From CAVSMC01 sp963798655 (lineage in GTDB: Bacteria > Pseudomonadota > Gammaproteobacteria > Burkholderiales > Casimicrobiaceae): a DNA stretch of 64,000 nucleotides. The first letter of the stretch is position 1, and the number at the start of each line of letters is the position of its first letter. This document shows, in pieces, positions 17,582 to 26,556 of this stretch. The position numbers were made by a program, and so were the translations under genes. Under the pieces are notes generated by a model that ran no database searches, was not told the DNA's origin, and saw only the letters and a list, made by a program, of their open reading frames with translations. The stretch covers positions 441,033 through 505,032 of the forward strand of contig CAWCUH010000001.1 in assembly GCA_963798655.1 (NCBI GenBank). Reading direction: 5' to 3'.

Positions 17582-18580
17582 GTGTCGCGCACGTTCGACG
17601 TGTCGCCGCCGTGGCTCGACCGCGTGCTGGCGGGCAAGCGGCGCGCAACGCTCACGGCGGTAAACCGGGTGTCGCTCGCGATCGCGCGCGGCGAGACGCT
17701 CGGTCTCGTCGGCGAGTCGGGCTGCGGCAAGTCGACGGTCGCGCGGATGATCGTCGGGCTGTACGAGCCCACGCGCGGGCGCATCGTCTACGACGGTGTG
17801 GTCCTCGCCGGCGACGGTGCGTCGGCGAGCGACGCGTCGCTGCGGCGGCGCGCGCGGCAATCGATGCAGATGATCTTCCAGGATCCGTACGCGAGCCTGA
17901 ACCCGCGCTGGCGCGTCGACGCGATCGTCGCCGAGCCGATCGTCGCGCAGTCGCCACGGCTCGCGCGTGCCGACGTCGCGGCTCGCGTCGTCCAGTTGCT
18001 CGAGCAGGTCGGCCTCGGCGCCGCCGATGCAGCCAGATATCCGCATCAGTTCAGCGGCGGGCAACGCCAGCGGGTGTCGATTGCCCGCGCGCTCGCGACG
18101 CACCCGGCGTTCGTCGTCTGCGACGAGCCCACGTCCGCGCTCGACGTGTCGGTGCAGGCGCAGGTGCTGAACCTGATGCGCGACCTGCAGCGCAGGCTCT
18201 CGCTCACGTACCTGTTCATCTCGCACAACCTCGCCGTCGTGCGCCACGTCGCCGATCGCGTCGGTGTGATGTACGTCGGTCGCATCGTCGAGATCGCGCC
18301 GACGCCGCAGCTGTTCAGTGCGCCGCGGCATCCGTATACGCGAATGCTGCTCGCCGCAGTGCCCGACGTCGAAACGCCGGGCCGCGCGCGAACGCCAGTC
18401 GCAGGCGAGGTGCCGAACCCGATCGATCCGCCGGGCGGCTGCGCGTTTCATCCCCGCTGCGCGTACGCGAACGAACGCTGCCGTCGTGAAGCGCCGCCGC
18501 TGGTCGAGCGCGACGGCGGCGCGGTCGCGTGCCACGCCGTCGACGAAGGGCGCATCGACGGCGGCGTTCCGGCGCGCTGA
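17582..18580 (+). CDS. Peptide-type ABC transporter ATP-binding protein (DppF family), second locus; 5' end probably shifted
   Basis: 332 residues from GTG 17582. Motifs are complete: Walker A VGESGCGKST, IFQDPYASLNP, signature FSGGQRQR, Walker B FVVCDEPTSALD, H-loop ISHNLA, and cysteine cluster CAFHPRCAYANERC. The F-type insert SPPWLDRVLAGKRRATLTAV is present. At GTG 17582 the protein begins within the first beta strand (SRTFDVSPPW) without a Shine-Dalgarno. The in-frame codons just upstream encode LLDVVDV, the expected first strand, so the coding region extends upstream, probably to ATG 17458 through a one-base shift. It should form the ATPase pair with the gene at 16229. Confidence 0.82.
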   Translation: MSRTFDVSPPWLDRVLAGKRRATLTAVNRVSLAIARGETLGLVGESGCGKSTVARMIVGLYEPTRGRIVYDGVVLAGDGASASDASLRRRARQSMQMIFQDPYASLNPRWRVDAIVAEPIVAQSPRLARADVAARVVQLLEQVGLGAADAARYPHQFSGGQRQRVSIARALATHPAFVVCDEPTSALDVSVQAQVLNLMRDLQRRLSLTYLFISHNLAVVRHVADRVGVMYVGRIVEIAPTPQLFSAPRHPYTRMLLAAVPDVETPGRARTPVAGEVPNPIDPPGGCAFHPRCAYANERCRREAPPLVERDGGAVACHAVDEGRIDGGVPAR

Positions 18581-18620
18581 CGGCGACTCGCCTTGTACCG
18601 ATTTAGCGCTGCGCTTCCGC

Positions 18621-18626
18621 TATAAT
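18621..18626 (+). promoter_or_regulatory. Consensus -10 box upstream of smc
   Basis: A perfect TATAAT about 98 bases before the smc start. The 17-bp-spaced -35 position is not consensus-like; TTGTAC (18593-18598) is too far, at 22 bp. It is the only AT-rich spot in the 143-base gap, so it is a plausible promoter for smc-zipA-ligA. Confidence 0.45.
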
Positions 18627-18723
18627 TCGATCGCATTTGCGGCGGCCGGATCGCGGTGTCTCGCGTCACCGCGCCGGCCGCGCAACGCCATCCCTCCGTC
18701 GCCAACGCAACTCCGGGTTCCTC

Positions 18724-21700
18724 GTGCGCCTCACGCAGATCAAGCTGTCCGGCTTCAAGTCGTTCGTCGATCCCACCGCCATCGGAACTCCCGGCCAGCT
18801 CGTCGGCATCGTCGGCCCGAACGGCTGCGGCAAGTCGAACGTGATCGACGCCGTGCGCTGGGTGCTCGGCGAGTCGAAGGCTTCGGCGCTTCGCGGCGAG
18901 TCGATGCAGGACGTGATCTTCAACGGCGCCGGCGAGCGCAAGCCGGTGGGGCGCGCATCGGTCGAGCTCTACTTCGACAACAGCGCCGGCCGCATCGGCG
19001 GCCAGTGGGGCCAGTACGTCGAGCTCTCGATCAAGCGCGTGCTCACGCGCGACGGCGATTCGACGTACTACATCAACAACATTCCGGTCCGCCGCCGCGA
19101 CATCCACGACCTGTTCCTCGGCACCGGCCTAGGGCCGCGCGCATACGCGATCATCGAGCAGGGAATGATCTCGCGCGTGATCGAAGCGAAGCCGGAAGAG
19201 CTGCGCGTGTTCCTCGAGGAAGCCGCCGGCGTCTCCAAGTACAAGGAGCGGCGCAAGGAGACCGAGGGCCGCCTGTCGGACACGCGGGAAAATCTCGCGC
19301 GTGTCGAGGACATCCGCGTCGAGCTCGGCCATCAGCTCGAAAAGCTCGAGGCGCAGGCGAAGGTGGCCGCCGAGTATCGCGATCTGGAGGGAAACCTCGC
19401 ACGCACGCAGCATCTGCTGTGGTTCTCCAAAGCGCAGGACGCGCTGCGCGCTCGCGAGCGCGCGAGCAACGAAATCGCCGGCCTGACGGTCGCGCTCGAC
19501 GCGTTGGTCGCCGACGTTCGCGCCGCCGAGGCGAAGCTCGAGTCGCTGCGAAGCGACCATTACGCGGCCGGCGACGCGCTGCATGAGCGGCAGGGTGCGT
19601 TCTACGCAGCGAACGCCGAAGTGACGCGGCTCGAGCAGCAGCTCGCGTTCGCGCGCGAAAGCGAATCGCGGATCGCGCAGCAGGTCGCGCAGCTCACCGA
19701 GCAGATCGCCGCGCTCGGCGGCCAGCAGCGCGCGCTCGACGGCGACGCCTCCGAAGCCGAGCGCACGCTCGAATCGGCGCTCGCCGCCCGCGAGAAGACG
19801 GCGAGCGACGAGCAGGCGGCGCAGGCTGCGTTGCCCGCGCTCGACGAAGCGGTGCGTCAGTGCGTCGCCGCCGCACAGCAGGTTCAGGAGCGGATCGCGC
19901 TCGCCGAGCAGGCGATCCGCGTCATCGAGACGCGCCGCGAGCACATCGCGCGCGCGCTCGCACAGCACGCACAAAGGCGGCAGCGTCTCGACGACGAGGC
20001 GTCGGCGCTCGCCGTGCCGGCGGCCGACCCGGTGCAGGAAGTGGCCGAGCAGCTCGCGCAGGAGTCGCGCGAACTCGCGTCGAAGGAGCAATCGCTCAAT
20101 ACGCTGCGCGAGAGCGTGCAGGCGTTGCAGGAGCGGCAGCGCGGCGCGAGCGGGCACGCGCAGCAGTCGCAGCGCACGCTGGCCGATCTCGACGCGCGCG
20201 CGCAGGCGCTTTCCGCGCTGCAGTCGAAGATCGGCCAGGGCCACGACAACGGCGCGTGGCTCGAATCCAAAGGGCTCGCCGATGCGCGGCGCCTGTTCGG
20301 CAGCGTCGACATCGATGCCGGTTGGGACAACGCGCTCGAAGCCGCGCTGCGCGAGCGGCTCGAAGCGGTCGAGCTGCCGAGCCTCGACGCGATCGCCGAA
20401 TGGTCGCACGACGCCGCGCCGCCTGCGCGGATCGCGCTGTTCGCGCCGGCCACCGAGCCGACGATCGAGTCGGCGCACGGTGACGCGCTGCTCGCGCGCG
20501 TGCGGAGCGATCGTTCGGAAATCTCGCGCCTGCTCGCCGATTGGCTGCGCGGCATTCGCTGCCGCGAAACCGTGGCAGACGCGATCCGCGCGCGGCGCGA
20601 GCTGGGCGTCGGCGAGGCGTTCGTGACGCCGCAGGGCCATCTGGTGAGCGCGCAGGCGGTGGACTTCTTCGCACCCGACAGCGAGCTGCACGGCGTGCTC
20701 GCGAGAAAGCGCGAGCTCGCCGAGCTCGATCAGGCGATCGCGGGCGCGCGCGCGATTGCGAACGCGGCAGCGCAGGCGTTGCGCGACTTCGAAGCCGATC
20801 TCGAGCGTGCGCAGCGCGACTATCACGCCGAAGGCCTCGCGTTCGGATCACAGCAGCGGCGTTGCCACGATCTCGAGCTCGAGCTGATGCAGCTTCGGCA
20901 GGCAGCCGAGGCGGCGAGCAGGCGGCGCGCGCAAATCGCCGAAGAGCTGGCCGAGGTCGCCGCGCAATCGGCCGCCGAAGAAGAGCAGGCGCGCTCGCAC
21001 GCGCTGGAGCTCGCCGACGCGCAGTCGGCGCTGCACGACGAGCTCGCACGCCGCGACGCCGCGCGCAGCGTGCGCAACGAGGTGGAGGTCGCGCTTGCCC
21101 GTGGCCGCGAGCAGTTGCGCGCTGCCGAGCGCGCGTCGCAGGAAGCAGCGTTTGCCGAGCGCAGCAGCCGCGAGCGGATCGCCGAGCTCCAGCGGCGGGG
21201 CGAGGCGCTCGCCGCGCAGGTCGAGCAGCAGCAGAAGCTGCTCGCGCAGCTCACCTCCGAGCGCGCTGCGATCGACTGGACGCCGGTCGAGGAAGCGCTG
21301 CAGCGGCAGCTCGCCGCACGAGGCGAAGCCGAGCAGGCGCTCGCGAGCGCCCGCGACCGACTCGAAGCGATCGCCACCGATCTTCGCAGCGGCGAGGAAG
21401 CCCGCCTCGCCGCCGAGCAGAAGGTCGAGCCGGCACGTGCCAGAATCGAGGACATGCGCCTGAAGGAGCAAGCGGCGGCGCTGAACGAGCAGCAGTTCAA
21501 CGATCAGCTCGCCGAAGCGCGCGCCGACATCGCAGCGCTGCCGGATGCGCTGAAGGCGTTCGGCAACAAGTCGCAGCTTCCGGGCGAGATCGAGCGCCTG
21601 GCCCATGCGCTCGCCGAGCTCGGAGCGGTGAACCTCGCCGCACTGGACGAGCTCGGCGCGGCGACCGAGCGCAAGCAGTACCTCGACCGCCAGGCCGGCG

Positions 21701-22254
21701 ACCTGACCGACGCGATGACCACACTCGAGCAGGCGATCCGCCAGATCGATCGCGAATCGCGGCAAATGCTGCAGCAGACGTTCGACACGGTGAACGAGAA
21801 TTTCGCCAAGCTCTTTCCGGCGCTTTTCGGCGGCGGACAGGCAAAGCTGCTGCTGACCGGCGAGGAAATCCTCGATTCGGGCGTGCAGGTGCTCGCGCAG
21901 CCGCCCGGCAAGCGCAACACGTCGATCCACCTGTTGTCGGGCGGCGAGAAGGCGCTGACCGCAATCTCGCTCGTGTTCGCGCTGTTCCAGCTGAATCCCG
22001 CACCGTTCTGCCTGCTCGACGAGGTCGACGCGCCGCTCGACGACCCGAACACCGATCGCTTCTGCCGGATGGTGCGCCAGATGGCCGCCGAGACGCAGTT
22101 CCTGTTCATCTCGCACAACAAGATCACGATGGAGATGGCGAACCAGCTCGTCGGCATCACAATGCCCGAACCCGGCGTGTCGCGCGTGGTTGCCGTCGAC
22201 ATCGCGGAGGCGTTGGAGATCGCCGAGGGCGCTGTGCAGGCGCAGGCGGCGTGA
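18724..22254 (+). CDS. smc: Chromosome segregation protein SMC
   Basis: A 1176-residue SMC ATPase, the usual bacterial length. Walker A GPNGCGKS lies at residues 31-38. Two long coiled coils (about 165-500 and 660-1000) flank a hinge region around 510-650. The C-terminal head has the signature LLSGGEKALTAISLVFALF and Walker B FCLLDEVDAPLDDPN. It forms the condensin-like complex, normally with ScpA and ScpB, which compacts and separates chromosomes. Start GTG 18724 gives RLTQIKLSGFKSF, the conserved beginning. smc-zipA-ligA is a typical betaproteobacterial order. Confidence 0.95.
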   Translation: MRLTQIKLSGFKSFVDPTAIGTPGQLVGIVGPNGCGKSNVIDAVRWVLGESKASALRGESMQDVIFNGAGERKPVGRASVELYFDNSAGRIGGQWGQYVELSIKRVLTRDGDSTYYINNIPVRRRDIHDLFLGTGLGPRAYAIIEQGMISRVIEAKPEELRVFLEEAAGVSKYKERRKETEGRLSDTRENLARVEDIRVELGHQLEKLEAQAKVAAEYRDLEGNLARTQHLLWFSKAQDALRARERASNEIAGLTVALDALVADVRAAEAKLESLRSDHYAAGDALHERQGAFYAANAEVTRLEQQLAFARESESRIAQQVAQLTEQIAALGGQQRALDGDASEAERTLESALAAREKTASDEQAAQAALPALDEAVRQCVAAAQQVQERIALAEQAIRVIETRREHIARALAQHAQRRQRLDDEASALAVPAADPVQEVAEQLAQESRELASKEQSLNTLRESVQALQERQRGASGHAQQSQRTLADLDARAQALSALQSKIGQGHDNGAWLESKGLADARRLFGSVDIDAGWDNALEAALRERLEAVELPSLDAIAEWSHDAAPPARIALFAPATEPTIESAHGDALLARVRSDRSEISRLLADWLRGIRCRETVADAIRARRELGVGEAFVTPQGHLVSAQAVDFFAPDSELHGVLARKRELAELDQAIAGARAIANAAAQALRDFEADLERAQRDYHAEGLAFGSQQRRCHDLELELMQLRQAAEAASRRRAQIAEELAEVAAQSAAEEEQARSHALELADAQSALHDELARRDAARSVRNEVEVALARGREQLRAAERASQEAAFAERSSRERIAELQRRGEALAAQVEQQQKLLAQLTSERAAIDWTPVEEALQRQLAARGEAEQALASARDRLEAIATDLRSGEEARLAAEQKVEPARARIEDMRLKEQAAALNEQQFNDQLAEARADIAALPDALKAFGNKSQLPGEIERLAHALAELGAVNLAALDELGAATERKQYLDRQAGDLTDAMTTLEQAIRQIDRESRQMLQQTFDTVNENFAKLFPALFGGGQAKLLLTGEEILDSGVQVLAQPPGKRNTSIHLLSGGEKALTAISLVFALFQLNPAPFCLLDEVDAPLDDPNTDRFCRMVRQMAAETQFLFISHNKITMEMANQLVGITMPEPGVSRVVAVDIAEALEIAEGAVQAQAA

Positions 22255-22410
22255 GCGGCGAGCAGGGGCCCCGACTCGCGCAGCGAGTGGGGGATGAGAG
22301 CAAGCGCGAATCGCCGCGGCGAGGCCGACGGTTCGGTGCATCGATGCGTTTGATCGAGCGGAGGCCGAGGGCTGCCTGCTCGCGCATCTCGTTATCGAAC
22401 CCCACGGCGC

Positions 22411-22416
22411 TATAAT
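22411..22416 (+). promoter_or_regulatory. Consensus -10 box upstream of zipA
   Basis: A perfect TATAAT 32 bases before the zipA ATG. No good -35 is found at 16-18 bp. The smc-zipA gap is about 195 bases, so separate transcription of zipA is plausible. Confidence 0.45.
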
Positions 22417-22448
22417 CGGCGTCGATCGTCGCGCCCGAAGCCCGTTCC

Positions 22449-23600
22449 ATGTCCACGCTTCAACTCGGCCTGATCGCCGCCGGCGTCGTCTTCGTCGTGG
22501 CCGTCGCGCTCTACAACTGGCTGCAGCTGCGCCGCGCAAGACGCAGCGTCGCCGCGACGCACGACGCGCAACCGCTCGCAGCGCCGACCAAGCGCGGCGC
22601 AGACCGGGTCGAGCCGACGCTCGCGACGCAAGGCGCCGTCGCGGTGGCGACGGCGCGCTCGCACGCCGACGTCGACGTCGATGGCGAACCATTCGAGATT
22701 CCGATGGACGTCGTCCAGCACGCGCCTGCCGAGGCGTTACGACCGGCATCGGCGACGCGCTCGACGAGCGACGATACTTCTGCGCCGCCGGACCCCGACA
22801 TCGAATGCGTGATCACGTTGCAGCCGGTGCGGCCGGTCGCCGCAGGGGCGGTGGCGGCCGGGCTGCACGCGCGCCTCGGAAAGCCGCTGCGCTGGCTCGG
22901 CCGGCGCAGCGAAGGCGCGCCGTGGCAGCGGCTGCGCGCCGACACGCCAGGCGAGTTCGGCGAGCTCGCCGCGTGCATGCTGCTCGCCGATCGCAGCGGC
23001 GCGGCGAGCAAGCCGCTGCTCGACGCATTCGTGCGTCTCGTCGGCGAGATCGCGCCGTTGCTGCCGGCGGCATTCGTTGCGCCGGACGCGGCGATCGAAG
23101 CCGAGCGCGCGGAGACGCTCGACCGCATTTGCGCCGATCTCGACGTGCAGATCGGCCTTACGGTGCTGAAGGTGGCGCCGGAAACGATTCCGGGGACGAA
23201 GCTTCGCGGCGTGGCCGAGGCGGCCGGGTTCCATCTGCGCGACGGCGGGCGTTTCGAGTACATGAACGACGACAATGCGACGGTGCTCTACGCGCTGACC
23301 AATTATCGGTCGGAGCCGTTCACCGTCGAGAACCTGCGCATGACTTCGACGCCCGGTGCCGTATTCCTGCTCGACGTTCCGCGCGTCGGCGACCCGGTGC
23401 GGGTGTTCGACCAGATGAAGCTCGCCGCGAAGCGCATGGCGATCACGCTCGACGCGACGCTCGTCGACGACAACCGCCGTCCGCTCGACGACGCCGCGCT
23501 CGCGTCGATACGACAGCAGGTCGGCGGAGCGGCCGACGCGCTGCGCAGCGTCAACATCGAGCCGGGCAGTCCGCGCGCGCTCGCGCTGTTCGGCGGCTGA
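22449..23600 (+). CDS. zipA: Cell division protein ZipA
   Basis: 383 residues. A single N-terminal transmembrane helix (about 5-24, LGLIAAGVVFVVAVALYNWL) is followed by a variable linker. The C-terminal ZipA domain (about 235-375) binds the FtsZ tail and contains LRGVAEAAGFHLRDGGRFEYMN and GAVFLLDVPRV. ZipA tethers FtsZ to the inner membrane. Identification rests on the TM-linker-C-domain layout and on its position between smc and ligA. It is 13 bases before ligA. Confidence 0.88.
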   Translation: MSTLQLGLIAAGVVFVVAVALYNWLQLRRARRSVAATHDAQPLAAPTKRGADRVEPTLATQGAVAVATARSHADVDVDGEPFEIPMDVVQHAPAEALRPASATRSTSDDTSAPPDPDIECVITLQPVRPVAAGAVAAGLHARLGKPLRWLGRRSEGAPWQRLRADTPGEFGELAACMLLADRSGAASKPLLDAFVRLVGEIAPLLPAAFVAPDAAIEAERAETLDRICADLDVQIGLTVLKVAPETIPGTKLRGVAEAAGFHLRDGGRFEYMNDDNATVLYALTNYRSEPFTVENLRMTSTPGAVFLLDVPRVGDPVRVFDQMKLAAKRMAITLDATLVDDNRRPLDDAALASIRQQVGGAADALRSVNIEPGSPRALALFGG

Positions 23601-23613
23601 CGGCGCGAGCGCC

Positions 23614-25665
23614 ATGACTGCGAAAGCCGCGGCAAGCGCGAGCCGCGCTGCGGCGCGCGGCGCAGCTGCGCGCGCAGCGCAGCTTCGCCGCGAAATCGGC
23701 GAGCACGATTACCGCTACTACGTGCTCGATGCGCCGAGCGTTTCCGACGCCGAGTACGACGCGCTCATGCGCGAGCTGGTCGCGCTGGAGGCCGAACATC
23801 CGTCGCTCGTGACGTCCGACTCGCCGACGCAGCGTGTCGGCGGAGCCGCCGCATCGACGTTCGAACCGGTCACGCATCGCGTGCCGATGCTCTCGCTCAA
23901 CAACGCGTTCAGCGACGACGAGGTCGAGGCGTTCGACCGTCGCGTGCGCGAAGCGACGGGCGAGTCCGACATCGAGTACGCGTGCGAGCCGAAGTTCGAC
24001 GGGCTCGCGATCAGCCTCGTGTACGAAGGCGGCCGTTTCGTCCGCGGCGCGACGCGCGGCGACGGGGTGACCGGCGAAAACGTCACGGTGAACCTGCGCA
24101 CCGTGGGCGCGATTCCGCTCGCGCTTCCCGTCGGCGCCCCGCCGCGGATCGATGTGCGCGGCGAAGTGCTGATGCTGCGCAAGCATTTCGAGCGCCTGAA
24201 CGCCGAGCAGCAGAAAAAGGGCGAGAAGGTGTTCGTCAATCCGCGCAATGCCGCCGCCGGAAGCCTGCGGATGCTCGATGCGCGCATCACCGCGAGCCGC
24301 AAGCTCGCGTTCTTCGCGTACGGCATCGGCGACGTCGACTGGGGCCGCGTCGAGCCGCCGGCGACGCAGGACGCACTGATGCGCGTTCTCGAATCGCTGC
24401 GCTTCCCGGTGACCGACGAGCGGCGCGTCGTGCGCGCCGCCGGCGGGTTGCTCGACTATTACCGCGCGCTCGGCGCGCGGCGCAACGCGCTGCCGTTCGA
24501 CATCGATGGCGTCGTCTACAAGGTCAACTCGCTCGCGCTGCAGCAGAAGCTCGGCTTCGTGTCGCGCGCGCCGAGGTTCGCGGTCGCGCACAAGTTTCCG
24601 GCGGAGGAAATGACGACGCAGGTGCTCGGGATCGGCGTGCAGGTCGGCCGCACCGGCGCGCTCACGCCCGTTGCGCGCCTTTCGCCGGTGTTCGTCGGCG
24701 GGGTCACCGTCACCAACGCGACGCTGCACAACGAGGACGAGATCCGGCGCAAGGACGTCCATATCGGCGACACGGTCGTCGTTCGCCGCGCGGGCGACGT
24801 GATCCCCGAAGTCGTGCGCGTGATCGTCGACAGTCGGCCGCCCGACGCGGCGTCGTTCGTGATGCCGACGACGTGCCCGCAGTGCGGATCGGCAGTGGAG
24901 CGGCTGCCCGACGAGGCGATCGCACGGTGCACCGGCGGGCTCGTCTGCCCTGCGCAGCGCAAGCAATCGCTGCTGCATTTCGCGAGCCGCCGCGCGCTCG
25001 ACATCGAAGGCCTCGGCGACAAGCTCGTCGACCAGCTCGTCGACGCCGCCGTCGTGCGCACGCCGGCGGACCTCTACAAGCTCGGCGTCGCGAATCTCGC
25101 TGCGCTCGAGCGGATGGCCGAGAAGTCGGCGGCCAACGCGCACGCAGCGATCGAGCGCAGCAAGTCGACGACGCTCGCGCGTTTCATCTACGCGCTCGGC
25201 ATTCGCCACGTCGGCGAAACGACGGCACGCGACCTCGCGCGCCACTTCGGCAATCTCGATGCGCTGCTCGACGCCGACGAAACATCGCTGCTCGACGTGC
25301 CCGACGTCGGGCCGGTGCTCGCACAATCGATCGCGCGCTTTTTCGCCGAGCCGCACAACCGCGAAGTCATCGCACAGCTGCGCGCCGCCGGCGTGCACTG
25401 GCGCGACGAGGCGCCGCAGCGCGTGCCCGCGGGGCCGCTCGCCGGCAAGACGTTCGTGCTCACCGGAACGCTTCCGGCGATGTCGCGTGAAGCCGCGAAG
25501 GCTCGCATCGAGGCGGCTGGCGGCAAGGTCGCCGGCAGCGTGTCGAAGAAGACCGACTACGTCGTGGCCGGCAGCGATGCCGGCAGCAAGCTCGACAAGG
25601 CGAACGCGCTCGGCGTCGCGATCATCGACGAAGACGCGTTGATCGAACTGTTGGCGGGAAGCTGA
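23614..25665 (+). CDS. ligA: NAD-dependent DNA ligase LigA
   Basis: 683 residues. Domain Ia opens with HDYRYYVLDAPSVSDAEYDALMREL (NAD binding). The adenylated lysine is in KFDG at 127-130. The OB fold follows, then a four-Cys zinc finger (CPQCGSAVERL...CTGGLVC), helix-hairpin-helix repeats (about 450-590) and a C-terminal BRCT domain (GKTFVLTGTLPAMSREAAKARIEAAGGKV). It seals nicks in replication and repair. It is the third gene of smc-zipA-ligA, 18 bases before galU. Confidence 0.95.
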   Translation: MTAKAAASASRAAARGAAARAAQLRREIGEHDYRYYVLDAPSVSDAEYDALMRELVALEAEHPSLVTSDSPTQRVGGAAASTFEPVTHRVPMLSLNNAFSDDEVEAFDRRVREATGESDIEYACEPKFDGLAISLVYEGGRFVRGATRGDGVTGENVTVNLRTVGAIPLALPVGAPPRIDVRGEVLMLRKHFERLNAEQQKKGEKVFVNPRNAAAGSLRMLDARITASRKLAFFAYGIGDVDWGRVEPPATQDALMRVLESLRFPVTDERRVVRAAGGLLDYYRALGARRNALPFDIDGVVYKVNSLALQQKLGFVSRAPRFAVAHKFPAEEMTTQVLGIGVQVGRTGALTPVARLSPVFVGGVTVTNATLHNEDEIRRKDVHIGDTVVVRRAGDVIPEVVRVIVDSRPPDAASFVMPTTCPQCGSAVERLPDEAIARCTGGLVCPAQRKQSLLHFASRRALDIEGLGDKLVDQLVDAAVVRTPADLYKLGVANLAALERMAEKSAANAHAAIERSKSTTLARFIYALGIRHVGETTARDLARHFGNLDALLDADETSLLDVPDVGPVLAQSIARFFAEPHNREVIAQLRAAGVHWRDEAPQRVPAGPLAGKTFVLTGTLPAMSREAAKARIEAAGGKVAGSVSKKTDYVVAGSDAGSKLDKANALGVAIIDEDALIELLAGS

Positions 25666-25683
25666 ACGCGCAAAGGACTGTCG

Positions 25684-26556
25684 ATGCAAACGATCACGAA
25701 GGCGGTATTCCCGGTGGCGGGACTCGGCACGCGATTCCTGCCGGCGACGAAGGCGAGCCCGAAGGAGATGCTGCCCGTCGTCGACAAGCCGCTGATCCAG
25801 TACGCGGTCGAGGAGGCCGCCGCGGCGGGCATTACGGAAATGATTTTCATCACCGGGCGCAACAAGCGCGCGATCGAGGATCATTTCGACAAGGCGTACG
25901 AGCTCGAGACGAAGCTCGAGCAGAATCGCAAGCACGAGCTGCTGGAGACGGCGCAATCCGTCCTGCCGTCCGGCGTCAACTGCATTTACATCCGACAGAC
26001 GGAGCCGCTCGGGCTCGGCCACGCGGTGCTGTGCGCGGCGCCGGTCGTCAATCGCGAGCCGTTCGCCGTGCTGCTCGCCGACGACCTGATCGACGCCGGT
26101 GTTCCGGTGATGAAGCAGATGATCGAGGTCGCCGCACGCGAGGATTGCGCGACGATCGGCGTGATGAGCGTCGCGCCGTCCGACGTCGGCAACTACGGCA
26201 TCGTCGAGACGCAGGGCGCCGCCGGCCGCGTTGCGACGATCGCGCGCATCGTCGAGAAGCCGAAGCCGGGGACGACGGCGTCGACGCGCGCGGTTGTCGG
26301 CCGCTACGTTCTCACGCCGCGGATCTTTCATCACCTGACCCACCTTCGGACCGGCGCGGGCGGCGAGATCCAGCTCACCGACGCGATCGGCGGCCTGCTC
26401 GCCGAGGAGCGCGTCATCGCGTACGAGTTCGAAGGTCGCCGCTACGACTGCGGCAGCAAGCTCGGCTATCTCGAGGCGACCGTCGAGCTCGCGCTGAAGC
26501 ACCCCGAGCTCGCCGCCGACTTCGCCGCCTTTCTCGCGGCGCGCCACGCGCCGTGA
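25684..26556 (+). CDS. galU: UTP-glucose-1-phosphate uridylyltransferase GalU
   Basis: A 290-residue nucleotidyltransferase that makes UDP-glucose from UTP and glucose-1-phosphate, for exopolysaccharide, LPS and glycogen-type metabolism. The N-terminal nucleotide loop is GLGTRFLPATKASPKEMLP (about 13-31). VDKPLIQYAVEEA follows, the sugar site is LADDLID (about 131-137), and EKPKPG lies near residue 195. It ends with the usual GCGSK-like RYDCGSKLGYLEA. Its stop overlaps the oxyR GTG start (GTGA), an unusual coupling to a regulator. Confidence 0.93.
   Translation: MQTITKAVFPVAGLGTRFLPATKASPKEMLPVVDKPLIQYAVEEAAAAGITEMIFITGRNKRAIEDHFDKAYELETKLEQNRKHELLETAQSVLPSGVNCIYIRQTEPLGLGHAVLCAAPVVNREPFAVLLADDLIDAGVPVMKQMIEVAAREDCATIGVMSVAPSDVGNYGIVETQGAAGRVATIARIVEKPKPGTTASTRAVVGRYVLTPRIFHHLTHLRTGAGGEIQLTDAIGGLLAEERVIAYEFEGRRYDCGSKLGYLEATVELALKHPELAADFAAFLAARHAP

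Noticed and set aside
22255..22448. Hairpin ACTCGC-GCA-GCGAGT after smc as a terminator
   Set aside because: No T run follows; it may only be a local structure in the smc-zipA gap.
23551..26547. Minus-strand frame of about 1000 codons over ligA and galU
   Set aside because: Same low-complexity antisense composition; ligA and galU on the other strand are certain.
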